Assembly: GCF_017874035.1 (NCBI RefSeq)
Contig: NZ_JAGGKV010000004.1
Location: forward strand, 372,001-436,000
Reading direction: 5' to 3'
Length of the DNA stretch: 64,000 bases
DNA from: Paenibacillus aceris
Lineage (GTDB): Bacteria > Bacillota > Bacilli > Paenibacillales > NBRC-103111
Shown here: positions 46,600 through 56,208 of the stretch, in pieces
Numbering within the stretch: position 1 is the first letter of the stretch
How the letters are laid out: each line of letters opens with the position of its first letter
Position numbers and translations under genes: made by a program
The notes under the pieces: model-generated
Database searches by the model: none
What the model saw: only the letters and a program-made list of their open reading frames with translations
Told to the model about the DNA's origin: nothing

Positions 46600-49500
46600 C
46601 TATTCAAGAATTTTTCTGGCTATGACTGCGAGATCAAGAAGATCGATTTTGCCGTCATTGTTGACATCCGCTTTTTTCACTTGCTCCCAATCCGGGCTTG
46701 TAATATCTTTGCCATAATTAGCAGCTACCATAGCCAGATCGCCGATCGTTACTTTCCCGTCGTCATTGATATCTCCTGGAATTCCCGGAATTTCAGCCGT
46801 GATTTCCATGCTGTGTGACGATGCGGCAGCTTGCGTTTCGTTTCCTTGGCTGTCTCCAAGAAGAGCGCTCGTTACTGCTACCGTCCCTTCCGTTGTCTGA
46901 GCTACTTTCTTCGCTTTAAACGTCAGTTCTATGAGTTGAGCGTCCCCAATAACCGCGTTCCCTTCGCCTTGGCTGGCCATAATCAAGCGAATCGTCCCTG
47001 CAGCCCCCTCCTCGGCTTTCAGCAAGCTTATTCCTTCTTTTGCGGATTTTGCCGATACAAACTCCATAACGGCCGCATCATAGGCGATATGAACATCCTG
47101 CGCATAAGCGCCTTTCGCCACGTTGTTTAGCCCATAATTGAGCGAGAATTGTTCTCCCGACTGAACGGAGCTTGCTCCGGTTAACGTAGTTACAGGTCCC
47201 GTCGGGGTAACCGGTCTAACGGTGACTGTCGCAGCAGCGGTAAAGCCGCCGTCTATTGTAGTAACAGTGATTGTCACCTGACCTGGCTGCAATCCCTTAA
47301 CTACCACCTTATCGTTCATGATTTCCAAACGAGCCACGTTCGGATCGCTGCTGCTCCACGCAACGTTCTTGTTGCTTGCGTTTCCAGGGAGTACGGTTGC
47401 GGTCAACTCCGCCGTTTGCCCTTGGTCTATAGACACTTCTTGTTTGTCGATCTGAACGCCTGTAACCGCTGCTTCCGGGTGATCGGCACGTATTTTGAGT
47501 TCTTGCGCCGAATAAGTGATTTTGGCATCCGATGCGGCGTATTTGATATTATCAAAACCAAACGTGCGTCCATTCGCCTTATCCCATATAAAGCCAAGTA
47601 AAATCCGGTCAAAGTTTTTGATAGCCGTAGTGCTTTTCACAAGCTGGTTATCGATATACATTTTTAAATCCGATCCTGATGTATAATCCCATTTCAGCTC
47701 ATGCCAGCCGACCGTCCGAGGAACATTCGTTTTTTCCCAAGCTGAAGAGGTACTGCTTGCTCTTACAGAGTAATTGTCCAAATTGCCCACACTGCCGCCG
47801 TCATAAAATATGCCCAGCGCTGCCATAAGGGTTGTGCGTTGGTTACCAACATGCGCAATGACTCTGGTTGCGCCGTTCTTTGAGCCGTCATCATACAGCA
47901 TCATCGTGACGACCCCATTCCGATTCGGCGCAAATACCTTTTCAACCGCAGGCGGATTGTCATATAAGGCGCTGTTAGTTCCGTGATACGCAATTTTGTT
48001 GGAGATTTTGCCACCCGAGCCATTGGTAGGCGGATTTTGTTCCGTTACAAAATTACCCCAGCCGTTTTCAAAGCTTTCCGAGTAGATGAGATCCTTATAT
48101 TCTTGAACTTCAGCCGAAACGGAAATTTCATCCACCTTTGTTAAATCGCCAGTAAACTCAAGCTTTCCTGCCAGTTGATCAATCTTTGCATCCGGATGAT
48201 CCGTACGATAAGTCAGTTTATAGTAAGGTGGGTTATTTACTGTGCCTCCATCCTCCATTTGTCCCTTAACATTTAACTGGACGGACTTCTTGGAATCGGA
48301 TAAAGTGGCGTCATCCGATGTCACCATATATTGTTTGATCGCCGCAGCAGGACTTACTGTAACTTGGCTTGATGCTTTCACATTCGGATTCACAACGCTC
48401 TCTGCTGTAATGACTGCCGTGCCAACGGCATTGGCCGAGATATTGCCACTTGCATCAACGGACGCAACGGACGGATTGCTGCTTGACCATTTCACACCTT
48501 TAAACCAGGCATCTTCAGGCAGCACTTTTGCCGTCAGAGCAGCCCCCGAATGCTGCAAATAGAGATGCACGTCACTTGGGTCAAGCGAGATAGAAGTCGT
48601 CATAATTTCTGGTTTCACAGTATCCGGCTGATCGTTCGAATATTCGTGGGCGCCGATATCAACCTTGCCGCTAAGCGTATTGTTGAAGAAATCTTTGGAT
48701 GCCTTCTCCCATACGGAAGGAGTCAAGCTGGAGACATCCATCCCTGCGTCAATCAACGGCGAATCGCTCATTAATTTGTATCCGTCTAACGCCGCTGGGT
48801 TAAATGTGTTCATGCCGGTAATGAGATTTTTAGGCTCTTCTCCGGGTCTCGAGAACTTCGGACTGGTAAACAAATTGTTTTCAAAAGCAACTCCGGCAAA
48901 GTTTTGACCTTTTATATCGCTGCCAGGATAAAAATCGTTGTACTTGATTGCGCCTCCTGTAAAGTTGTTGGACCCCATGGTCATTGTGCCTTTAGCCATG
49001 AAGACGTTGTTATAGAGCTTGGCATACTTGCCCGTATCGCTAAAGATCCTTGTGCTAATCTGAGAATCAGTAAATATGGAATTATTATGTATCAGAGGCG
49101 CATCGTTCACAGTTGTCGGCAAATAATGGAGGATGTAGGCGCCGTTTCCGTCATTAACGCTAACGTTGTACCTGACCACGGAGTTGGTCGAACCGCCCAT
49201 AAACAGGATCATACCGCCTCTGTTATCATGGCTGTAGTTATTTTGGTACAATGTTCCTTCGCTAAACAAGTCAATGTCGAACGCCTGACCGTCATTATAG
49301 CCGTATTTTCCGCCATACACTTCGTTATATTGGACAATGGTGTCCTTTACAGCAATAACCCATAATCCCGCATAGTTCACATTTCCAACGTTTTTATACG
49401 AATGTTCGACAACCGTGTTATATTCCAGTCGGCCGTTTGCTCCGACATTGCTCAAAACGATGCCGTCGCCTTGCACTTTTTCAATATAGTTATTTTTAAA

Positions 49501-50304
49501 TTGAACATTGTTGAGGACTTTAGGGAAGTTTGCGCTAATATCCCCTTCTTTGTACAAGCCCGCATTTCTTATGCCTTCGATATCCACTTTGATAACTTTG
49601 TTGTTTTCCACTAGCACATCGCTGATATTACCTAGCAGTAGGATTCCTCCGCTGCCCATTTTATGCCCCTTGGGATTACCATTGACATCATGGATGTAAT
49701 TGTTCTTGATAACAATTCCCTTCTGCGCATTATTCAACCATTCCGTCTGGTTCGTCGCAGAGGTTTTTACCGTAATCCCCCCCCGTTGAGAAACAACAGT
49801 CTCACTATAGTTGGTCACTTCAAAATTGTTGATCTCGAGGTAGCTTCCGTCCAAAACGTCGATGGTGGAGGACTGTGTCTTGTCCGTTACTCCGCTATAA
49901 TACGTATAAAGTGAAAAAACTTCTTTGGTCGTCGTGCCATTGCCATTAATAATCGGTCTGACATTCGGATCGTCACTGCCGTATTTGTCAAAGACGATAG
50001 GAGCTTGCGCGGTTCCGGATATGTTTCTAAGCCTCAAGCTTCCGTTCCAAACATCGCCTGCTTTGAAAAGAATTTTGTCCCCAGGTCCGAAGACGGCGGC
50101 GCCTACTTTATCCAAAGTCTTCCACGGCTTTACTTGCGATAGTCCGTCATTATTGTCATCACCCGTTAAAGAGCTAACATAGTAAGTATTTCCCGAAGTC
50201 GCCGCTCGCGCTTCCATCGGAGAGATTGCAGGGAAAATCAGTGTGATGAGTACCGTCAACATAATAGACCAGACCGTTACCTTATATGTCCGACTCGTTT
50301 TCAA
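46600..50304 (-). CDS. Secreted beta-helix protein with Big2, lectin-like, cohesin and dockerin modules
   Basis: A 1234-residue exported protein with a signal peptide cleaved near EARA-ATSG. Residues ~37-555 form a right-handed parallel beta-helix (TYYVSSLTGDDNNDGLSQVKPWKTLDKV, GGILLLGNISDVLVENN), as in polysaccharide lyases and epimerases. Then come a Big2 Ig domain (~573-655), another Ig-like domain, a concanavalin-like domain (~741-925), Big2 (~946-1025), cohesin-like (~1038-1160) and dockerin (~1175-1234; DINDDGKVTIGDL, DVNNDGKIDLLDL). FIVAR is absent here. The start is TTG with AAAGGAGGAG eight bases before. A foldase gene lies upstream on the same strand. Catalytic specificity is not known. 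Confidence 0.88.
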   Translation of the reverse strand: MKTSRTYKVTVWSIMLTVLITLIFPAISPMEARAATSGNTYYVSSLTGDDNNDGLSQVKPWKTLDKVGAAVFGPGDKILFKAGDVWNGSLRLRNISGTAQAPIVFDKYGSDDPNVRPIINGNGTTTKEVFSLYTYYSGVTDKTQSSTIDVLDGSYLEINNFEVTNYSETVVSQRGGITVKTSATNQTEWLNNAQKGIVIKNNYIHDVNGNPKGHKMGSGGILLLGNISDVLVENNKVIKVDIEGIRNAGLYKEGDISANFPKVLNNVQFKNNYIEKVQGDGIVLSNVGANGRLEYNTVVEHSYKNVGNVNYAGLWVIAVKDTIVQYNEVYGGKYGYNDGQAFDIDLFSEGTLYQNNYSHDNRGGMILFMGGSTNSVVRYNVSVNDGNGAYILHYLPTTVNDAPLIHNNSIFTDSQISTRIFSDTGKYAKLYNNVFMAKGTMTMGSNNFTGGAIKYNDFYPGSDIKGQNFAGVAFENNLFTSPKFSRPGEEPKNLITGMNTFNPAALDGYKLMSDSPLIDAGMDVSSLTPSVWEKASKDFFNNTLSGKVDIGAHEYSNDQPDTVKPEIMTTSISLDPSDVHLYLQHSGAALTAKVLPEDAWFKGVKWSSSNPSVASVDASGNISANAVGTAVITAESVVNPNVKASSQVTVSPAAAIKQYMVTSDDATLSDSKKSVQLNVKGQMEDGGTVNNPPYYKLTYRTDHPDAKIDQLAGKLEFTGDLTKVDEISVSAEVQEYKDLIYSESFENGWGNFVTEQNPPTNGSGGKISNKIAYHGTNSALYDNPPAVEKVFAPNRNGVVTMMLYDDGSKNGATRVIAHVGNQRTTLMAALGIFYDGGSVGNLDNYSVRASSTSSAWEKTNVPRTVGWHELKWDYTSGSDLKMYIDNQLVKSTTAIKNFDRILLGFIWDKANGRTFGFDNIKYAASDAKITYSAQELKIRADHPEAAVTGVQIDKQEVSIDQGQTAELTATVLPGNASNKNVAWSSSDPNVARLEIMNDKVVVKGLQPGQVTITVTTIDGGFTAAATVTVRPVTPTGPVTTLTGASSVQSGEQFSLNYGLNNVAKGAYAQDVHIAYDAAVMEFVSAKSAKEGISLLKAEEGAAGTIRLIMASQGEGNAVIGDAQLIELTFKAKKVAQTTEGTVAVTSALLGDSQGNETQAAASSHSMEITAEIPGIPGDINDDGKVTIGDLAMVAANYGKDITSPDWEQVKKADVNNDGKIDLLDLAVIARKILE

Positions 50305-50346
50305 TTTGTAACTCCTCCTTTAGTATCCTGCTAACTATCAATCTTT

Positions 50347-50404
50347 GATTTGATTGCCCTCAACGAAAAAATAAATCAAATCACGTTCCGACTGCCCCCC
50401 CCCC
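50347..50404. promoter_or_regulatory. Inverted repeat and C10/G10 tract upstream of the third dockerin gene
   Basis: GATTTGATT (50347-50355) and AATCAAATC (50374-50382) are perfect 9-bp arms. A run of ten C (ten G on the coding strand) lies at 50395-50404. The repeat may be an operator or leader hairpin; the homopolymer could slip and change promoter spacing. No cre box was seen here. Confidence 0.45.
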
Positions 50405-50626
50405 TCAGCTCCATCCGTTGAGATGCAGCGCCCCCGCAAAAAGATCCACACTTGGAAGCGCTGTCATTTTCTGTGGAGATATCAATCATTTCTAAAATTT
50501 CTACAACTGTTCATTGAAACAATCCGTATCATATTTAAATATAAAGATACGATAGGCGAATTGGCATGCATAATATTGACCATTGCGTGTATGATTTTTA
50601 CTTTATGGATGATAGCCACGGCAACC
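50405..50626. other. Intergenic region between foldase and dockerin genes
   Basis: No credible gene. No convincing terminator after the foldase gene, so readthrough into the dockerin gene is possible. Confidence 0.45.
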
Positions 50627-51679
50627 TTATTGGGGAATGATCTTATCATAGACAGAGTAGTTGATTTCAACCTTCGCCTCCTTCATATACTGCTTCACTT
50701 TCTCATCCAATTGATTTTGCACGTAAATCTGAATGACCGCGCTTTTCACATCCTTGTATTCCTCATAGGCGCCTTCTTGCTTTTTCAGGACTCTAAAAAC
50801 CGTTACTTCACGATCCGTTTCGAAAATATTGCTAAAATCCATTTCTTTCAAATCCAGGAACGTTTCATATAACTGGTTAGTAAAAATATCGTCCTTCGAT
50901 ATTTTTTTCGGATCTAACGTTTGCTTTTCAATATTTGCAGATACTCCTAATTGTTCTGCCGCTGCTTTTGATGCAATTCCTCCAGCCGACGCTTTGTCTT
51001 TGATCTCCTGAAGCATTTCCTTTGTGCCAGGTCCGCCTTTTAAAGAAATTTTCTCATAATCAAAGCTGTTTCTCCTTTTAAAATAATCATCTTTAATATT
51101 TTTATAGTAGACTTGGAAAAAATCATCGGATTTTGTATTTTGGGCATCCTTTGCCAGTTTCTCAATAAGTTTCTGATAGTTGTTGCTTCGGAAATACGAA
51201 TAGTATTCAAAAGCGCTGTATTGTATCGGACCATAAACAGGTTGATTATTTTTATATTTCATTTGCCTTTGCTCGTTTTCATCTTGCAGGTTTTTCAGAA
51301 AAGCACGATACGTTGTTTCCTGGATGACATCATTTTCTTTCATAAGCATTTGTTCCGCCTTGATTTCCAACAGCTCATTCACGGCTAGTCGTTTTGCATA
51401 TTCGGACGGATTTTCGCCTTGATAAACACCTGACCAGAAGTTCTTGTTATAGTCGACATTATATTTTTCTTTAAAATAACTCGTTGTTAGCGCTTTCTTA
51501 TTTTGTAAAACCAAATGAAATTCGTCATAAGTTATCGCCTGGCCATCAATTGTAAATATGACCTTCTCGTTCGAACGACTTTCAAAGTAAAGCACAGAAG
51601 CACTTATGGCAACCGCTAACACGACCAATGCGCAAGACACAATAATGAAGCGAGAGCTTGCAAATTTTTTCTTTATCAT
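50627..51679 (-). CDS. PrsA/SurA-like membrane-anchored foldase
   Basis: About 350 residues starting MIKKKFASSRFIIVSCALVVLAVAISASVLYF, an uncleaved signal anchor without a lipobox. A SurA-N-like chaperone region follows (VIFTIDGQAITYDEFHLVLQNKKALTTSYF, LLEIKAEQMLMKENDVI), then helical segments. A complete parvulin PPIase domain is not evident. GGGGGA six bases before ATG 51679 fixes the start; the frame opens 27 codons earlier. The beta-helix dockerin gene follows after 322 bases on the same strand, so it may fold that exoprotein at the membrane surface. Confidence 0.75.
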   Translation of the reverse strand: MIKKKFASSRFIIVSCALVVLAVAISASVLYFESRSNEKVIFTIDGQAITYDEFHLVLQNKKALTTSYFKEKYNVDYNKNFWSGVYQGENPSEYAKRLAVNELLEIKAEQMLMKENDVIQETTYRAFLKNLQDENEQRQMKYKNNQPVYGPIQYSAFEYYSYFRSNNYQKLIEKLAKDAQNTKSDDFFQVYYKNIKDDYFKRRNSFDYEKISLKGGPGTKEMLQEIKDKASAGGIASKAAAEQLGVSANIEKQTLDPKKISKDDIFTNQLYETFLDLKEMDFSNIFETDREVTVFRVLKKQEGAYEEYKDVKSAVIQIYVQNQLDEKVKQYMKEAKVEINYSVYDKIIPQ

Positions 51680-52048
51680 TGATGGTTCCCCCGATAATAT
51701 TTTTGTCAAGCTTATTCTCGATCCCCCCAATGATCGTAAGCAAGCGAAAACACGTAACAAATTGTATCATGGGTTCAATATAATAAAAAACATACCTGAA
51801 AGCTATGCAATATTTTGACCTAGATGTACATGATCTTTACTTTAAGTGCATAGGCGGGAGAAGAAGATCTTCTCCCCCAATTCTTCAATTGTACCCTTGC
51901 CGCTGAGAGGAAAAGATTTCCGATGCCCTAAACTACTTGGTTTTAATCTCTTTGCTTGTTTAGCGGTCCAATAAATAGGTTCTTAAAGGCACATCCTTTA
52001 CATATTTCTTATGCAGGGTGAGATTGCTACCAATAGGGAGAGGAAAAA
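51680..52048. other. Divergent intergenic region
   Basis: 369 bases between the foldase and hydrolase genes; no ORF with a ribosome site and no clear repeat. Confidence 0.5.
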
Positions 52049-52909
52049 ATGGTTCTATATAAAAAAGCGAACATCGAAGGGTTGGATATCTTTTTTCGCG
52101 AGGCAGGGTATCCGAGTTGTCCGACCTTGGTCCTCCTTCATGGTTTTCCGAGCTCCTCCCATATGTTCAGGGATTTGATTCCTTTGCTGGCAGACTGGTT
52201 TCACGTCATCGCTCCCGATTACCCCGGATTCGGAAATAGCAGCATGCCTTCAACGAAAGAATTTTCATACACCTTCGAGAATCTCTCCCTCGTCATCGAG
52301 AAGCTACTCGACAGGCTCTGTATTCCTCGTTATTTCTTGTACGTCCATGATTATGGAGGGCCGATCGGATTCAGGCTGGCCGTTCGCCATCCGAACCGGA
52401 TTCTTGGATTCGTTATTCAGAATGCTGTTGCCGACGTGAGAGGGCTTGGACAGCCATTCGACCTCTTCAAAGCGCTGTGGGTGGAACCGAGCCCGAAGAC
52501 AGCAGCGGCATTCTCCGCGCTGACCTCCTTCGAATTTACGAAGAAGCAATATTTAACGGGAGTATGCAACCCCTATCTGGTTAGCCCCGACAGTTATTCG
52601 ATGGACCAGTTCTTCCTGGACCGCCCCGGCAATGGCGAAATCCAGCTGGCGCTCGGCTACGATTATCGAAAGAACGTAGAGCAATATCCCTTCTGGCAGC
52701 AATACATGCGAACCTATCAGCCTCCGACGCTGGTCGCCTGGGGCAAAAACGATTTTATCTTTACGTTGGAGGGGGCTCTTGCCTTCAGCAGGCATTTAAA
52801 ATATATCGAAACCTGTTTTCTGTGCGGCGGGCACTTCGTGCTGGAGGAACAAAGCCGGCATGTATCGGATTTGATTAAGAGTTTCTTTGCGCGGGTTTGT
52901 AATAATTAA
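52049..52909 (+). CDS. Alpha/beta hydrolase (epoxide hydrolase/dehalogenase-like)
   Basis: A 286-residue alpha/beta hydrolase: oxyanion HGFPSSSHMFRDL (~31), nucleophile elbow VHDYGG with Asp101, an acid candidate in WGKNDFIF and the catalytic His in CGGHFVLEE near the C terminus. The Asp nucleophile places it with epoxide hydrolases and haloalkane dehalogenases rather than serine esterases. AGGGAGAGG precedes the ATG. No partner gene is evident and the substrate is unknown. Confidence 0.92.
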   Translation: MVLYKKANIEGLDIFFREAGYPSCPTLVLLHGFPSSSHMFRDLIPLLADWFHVIAPDYPGFGNSSMPSTKEFSYTFENLSLVIEKLLDRLCIPRYFLYVHDYGGPIGFRLAVRHPNRILGFVIQNAVADVRGLGQPFDLFKALWVEPSPKTAAAFSALTSFEFTKKQYLTGVCNPYLVSPDSYSMDQFFLDRPGNGEIQLALGYDYRKNVEQYPFWQQYMRTYQPPTLVAWGKNDFIFTLEGALAFSRHLKYIETCFLCGGHFVLEEQSRHVSDLIKSFFARVCNN

Positions 52910-52989
52910 AGGGTATGAGTTCCAAATTTGTTCCATCAACTGAAATTAAGTATTTTCAACACACTATACTGCCGTTACTTCAACAGACA

Positions 52990-53018
52990 ACGGCAGCCTA
53001 TCGTGCGCCGGCTGCCGT
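52990..53018. terminator. GC-rich hairpin after the hydrolase gene
   Basis: ACGGCAGCC, 11-base loop, GGCTGCCGT; perfect 9-bp stem without a T run. Confidence 0.45.
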
Positions 53019-53108
53019 CATGTCGTGATTGACTACTATTGTTCCTCATTAGGTCACCGAAGAATATGCTGCTAGTTTAGGATCAATTCATACCCTACTA
53101 TTGGGATT

Positions 53109-53435
53109 TCACACGCGTCTCTTGGAGTTTACAACGCGTGTCACTTGGAACTTATTAACTCCTACTTGTATAATTGCAAACTTGCTGAAAGAAGTGCCAG
53201 AAGAAGTATATGGTTCCGCTGTAATATTTCCACTTGGAGTTTTAACGGTTGCGGTGATTCTCGTCACCAAGCAGACTCCACGGCTAGTAGCTGTCCAAGT
53301 TTCGTCACGTTGAACATTATAGTTGTCGTCGGAACAAAGAAATGATGCGTATTCAACCTTCCCAGATACATTAAATGAGGTAGAGTTAACGATCTGAACG
53401 GGTGGGTAAGCTTTTTTACATCCCCTACATCCCAT
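53109..53435 (-). CDS. Small beta-rich Cys-containing protein, unknown family
   Basis: A 108-residue protein starting MGCRGCKKAYPPVQIVNSTSFNVSGKVEYASFLCSDDNY, with later Cys in SRGVCLVT and a run of predicted beta strands ending KFQVTRVV. AGGGAGGG seven bases before ATG 53435 is a strong site. It has no signal peptide. The pattern of an N-terminal CxxC, two further Cys and alternating strands suggests a compact beta-sandwich that may hold a metal or disulfides. I do not recognise the family. Confidence 0.65.
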   Translation of the reverse strand: MGCRGCKKAYPPVQIVNSTSFNVSGKVEYASFLCSDDNYNVQRDETWTATSRGVCLVTRITATVKTPSGNITAEPYTSSGTSFSKFAIIQVGVNKFQVTRVVNSKRRV

Positions 53436-53657
53436 ACCCGATCCCTCCCTTCTTATTGACATAGTTCAATAGATGCTGTTGAAAGAGTTTTGGTAAGGTA
53501 TAAATGTGGATAAGAATAAAAAAGCACGTCCATTTCCATCCGTTTCAAGCCTTTCTTCCAGCATCCCTGAACCAAACACGACTCTACCAATCAGAAGACT
53601 AACTTCAACCATAAAGTTTGGACGCAGAAGCAGCGAACCCGAAGCTGGTCCGCTGCT

Positions 53658-54380
53658 TTAATGTTTCTGATACCATAGTATTCTGCGATACATCGAGGAA
53701 TCTTTTAAGAGTTGGAAAGGGAATAGATCCGGTTGATAATTGCCTTCGATGATCCAAATCTGCCGCTTCTTATCGATGCCGATATCGAACCCGACTTGCC
53801 TAAGCTTGGGGTAATGCTCTCCAAGCCGCTTTGCAGCCGTTAGCGCGACCCTTTTGGTTTTGACCAATAAGCTTCGATCTACTATGCCTGCTTTTTTCAG
53901 CGCTTCAGGTACTGGGATGATGCGACTAGGCACATTCGTGACGAGATAACCCTGCGCCGCCACTTTCGCGTATGAGCCTGTCACTTTCCAAGTGGACGAA
54001 GTGCCTTTTCTTCGTTGCACCATTATCCGAATGTCAAACGGCTTGTGTTGAACTTGAGCAAGCTGTAGACGTCGTTGGACAATATATCCACGTCCTCGGG
54101 TCTGCTTAGTGATCCATTTGAGCAACCGCTCGGTGTCTTTCATATAGCGTGTTTTCTTTTCGTTATGAATACGATAGGAGTTCGCTCCGTTTCGGGTAAT
54201 AAACAGGATGTCCCGTCCGAAGCTACCGTCGCGCGGCTTTAGAACGAGGCTTTGATATTGATTCATCTGCTTTACCAACTCGTTAAGCTTAAGTAGCCGA
54301 GTTTCAGGCAACCATGCGGCGAGAGAGGACGTACCCTTTAGAGTGCGATATTGCATCCATTTGTCTCGTTTAATCGACAT
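53658..54380 (-). CDS. YheC/YheD family ATP-grasp protein
   Basis: A 240-residue ATP-grasp enzyme: SLVLKPRDGSFGRDILFI (ATP-binding Lys and Gly-rich loop), YIVQRRLQLAQVQHKPFDIRIMVQR and GFDIGIDKKRQIWIIEGNYQPDLFPF with the metal-binding Asp/Glu/Asn. YheC/YheD proteins are linked to the spore coat in bacilli and are shorter here than the full-length relatives, lacking the N-terminal domain. ATG 54380 has AAAGGAT upstream; a GTG at 54389 is less likely. The ligated substrate is unknown. Confidence 0.88.
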   Translation of the reverse strand: MSIKRDKWMQYRTLKGTSSLAAWLPETRLLKLNELVKQMNQYQSLVLKPRDGSFGRDILFITRNGANSYRIHNEKKTRYMKDTERLLKWITKQTRGRGYIVQRRLQLAQVQHKPFDIRIMVQRRKGTSSTWKVTGSYAKVAAQGYLVTNVPSRIIPVPEALKKAGIVDRSLLVKTKRVALTAAKRLGEHYPKLRQVGFDIGIDKKRQIWIIEGNYQPDLFPFQLLKDSSMYRRILWYQKH

Positions 54381-54706
54381 TCGAATCACAATCCTTTAGC
54401 TTACAGTTACTTGTAGGCAAATGATTCTTCTGTTGGTAGACACGGCTACCTCCACTGCTCCTGGGATAGGACCGCTCGAAATTGACATAGATGTGTTCGA
54501 AAGCTTTTCGCAAGTTACAATTTGGCGTTTTCAAGCCCTATATCATTTGTATTCCGCACTGAGGGCGTTGACAGTGTCAAGTATCGGAGTCGATTCATCT
54601 ATTTTTATGTGGTGAAGTAGGCTAGGATAGTTTGGAAAAAAACAGGCTCGACGCAAAGAGCGTTTCTTCTTCCCGGTCTCTGATACAAACTTCTCCCTTT
54701 TCAAAT
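54381..54706. other. Region between the YheCD and flavoprotein genes
   Basis: About 330 bases. A 30-codon minus-strand frame (MSISSGPIPGAVEVAVST onward, ending 23 bases before the YheCD start) lacks a ribosome site; otherwise nothing seen. Confidence 0.4.
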
Positions 54707-54707
54707 G

Positions 54708-54734
54708 AAAAAGGCATTGCTCAAGGACAATGCC
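54708..54734 (-). terminator. Terminator of the metalloid-type operon
   Basis: On the minus strand GGCATTG, 8-base loop, CAATGCC, TTTTT, just after the flavoprotein stop codon. Confidence 0.85.
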
Positions 54735-54742
54735 AATGGATT

Positions 54743-56131
54743 TTAGCTGCAGCAAGAAGACTTCGACACCACCGGTTTGGTTACTGTTGAACAGCAAGAA
54801 CTTACTGCTTCTGATTTGACAAGGGATTGGTTACTTTGCTCCGAATCGCAGCATGAATTAGTCTGAATGCTACACACCCCTGTTTCAGGAAGTTCAAGTT
54901 CTACCCTCTCAGCTGCTTCATAATCGCCGACTAGAGCTGCTACAACGGATCTTACTTGTTCATACCCTGTAGTCATCAAGAATGTTGGTGCTCTGCCATA
55001 ACTCTTCGAACCCACAATATAAAAATCTTTCTCTGGTTGCCTTAGTTCTTTCTCCCCGTGAGGTCTTACTGTGCCGCAGCTATGCACATTTGGGTCGATG
55101 AGAGGTGCCAGTTCCACAGTGCTCTCCAAGCTTGGATCTGTTATCACTCGGACTTCCCTTAAAAAAGATAGATCCGGGCGGGAGCCTGTATTTGAAACAA
55201 TCTCATCAATATCATCCATATATAGCAGCTCATTCTCATAGGAACCAATGACTTGAATCTTTTCGCCATTCGTTTTTAACTCTTGAATATAAAATGACGT
55301 CAGAACTTTTACTTTTCCTGATTCGACAAGCTTTTGAATACGTGTGCCAAGTTCTCCTCTAGCAGCCAGCTGATCTTGCTCTTGCCCTCCATAAACATCT
55401 TTAACCATAGATTTCCGGAGCACCCAAACAATTTCCGTTTCTTGTACTTGATCTTTGAGTTCTCCAAGTTCCAAAAGCGTATTAATGGCGGAGTGACCAC
55501 TTCCCACCACTAGCACCTTTTTGCCAACATAACGCTCTTTATGCTTGCCAAGAACATCTGGTATCCCGTAAAAAATGTGGTTGCTTAGAGAATTCTCCTC
55601 AGTCGTCCAAACACCTTCTGAAAGGACAGGATTCGGGTTCGTCCAAGTGCCCGTGGCATCTATAACTGCCCTGGCTTCAACCACCATTCGCTCTCCATTT
55701 TTCTCAACATGCAAAACAAAAGGAAGCTCGTCGCGACTCTGTGTTTTTACCTTGCTAAGACCTTTGCGACTTGCAGCGACGACTTTTGCATTGAAGTGAA
55801 GGTAAGGTTTAATTTCAGGCAGGTTTGCCAAAGGCTTGAAATAGTTTTCGATCATCTCAAGGCCGGTAGGGATATCTGAGTTATTTGGAGCTTTCCAACC
55901 GTGTGAGGAGAGTAGTTGGCGAGCAGCCTTGTCGATATTAAATTCCCATGGAGAAAAGAGTCTGACATGAGACCATGAAGCAATATTTGAACTAACCTCG
56001 TTCCCTGCTTCTAACAGTACAAAGGCCTCCTTACGAGTCGCTAGATGCGCAGCAGCGGCAAGGCCGACAGGACCGGCACCGATAATAGCTACAGGTAATT
56101 TTGTTTGAGTAGGCAAGTTATTTTCAGACAT
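54743..56131 (-). CDS. FAD/NAD(P)-dependent oxidoreductase with Cys-pair-rich tail
   Basis: A 462-residue flavoprotein monooxygenase-like protein: FAD-binding VAIIGAGPVGLAAAAHLA, NAD(P)-binding VLVVGSGHSAINTLLELG, and ATGTWTNPN. It resembles putative ArsO-type enzymes of arsenic clusters. From about residue 425 it carries an added tail with VCSIQTNSCCDSEQ, SSCCST and SSCCS, three CC pairs separated by Ser-rich linkers, suited to binding As(III) or another thiophilic ion. ATG 56131 has GGAGG seven bases upstream. It is the last gene of the ArsR-regulated operon. Confidence 0.85.
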   Translation of the reverse strand: MSENNLPTQTKLPVAIIGAGPVGLAAAAHLATRKEAFVLLEAGNEVSSNIASWSHVRLFSPWEFNIDKAARQLLSSHGWKAPNNSDIPTGLEMIENYFKPLANLPEIKPYLHFNAKVVAASRKGLSKVKTQSRDELPFVLHVEKNGERMVVEARAVIDATGTWTNPNPVLSEGVWTTEENSLSNHIFYGIPDVLGKHKERYVGKKVLVVGSGHSAINTLLELGELKDQVQETEIVWVLRKSMVKDVYGGQEQDQLAARGELGTRIQKLVESGKVKVLTSFYIQELKTNGEKIQVIGSYENELLYMDDIDEIVSNTGSRPDLSFLREVRVITDPSLESTVELAPLIDPNVHSCGTVRPHGEKELRQPEKDFYIVGSKSYGRAPTFLMTTGYEQVRSVVAALVGDYEAAERVELELPETGVCSIQTNSCCDSEQSNQSLVKSEAVSSCCSTVTKPVVSKSSCCS

Positions 56132-56208
56132 TGAGAAACCTCCAAATAATATATTGTTCAATTATTTATGACTAGTAGTAATTTCAAAGGACGCGAGCTT
56201 GTTGATTC

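Noticed and set aside
48904..49365. 153-codon plus-strand frame
   Set aside because: Shadow of the third dockerin protein's beta-helix region.
54543..54797. 84-codon minus-strand frame
   Set aside because: It overlaps the flavoprotein gene and its terminator out of frame.
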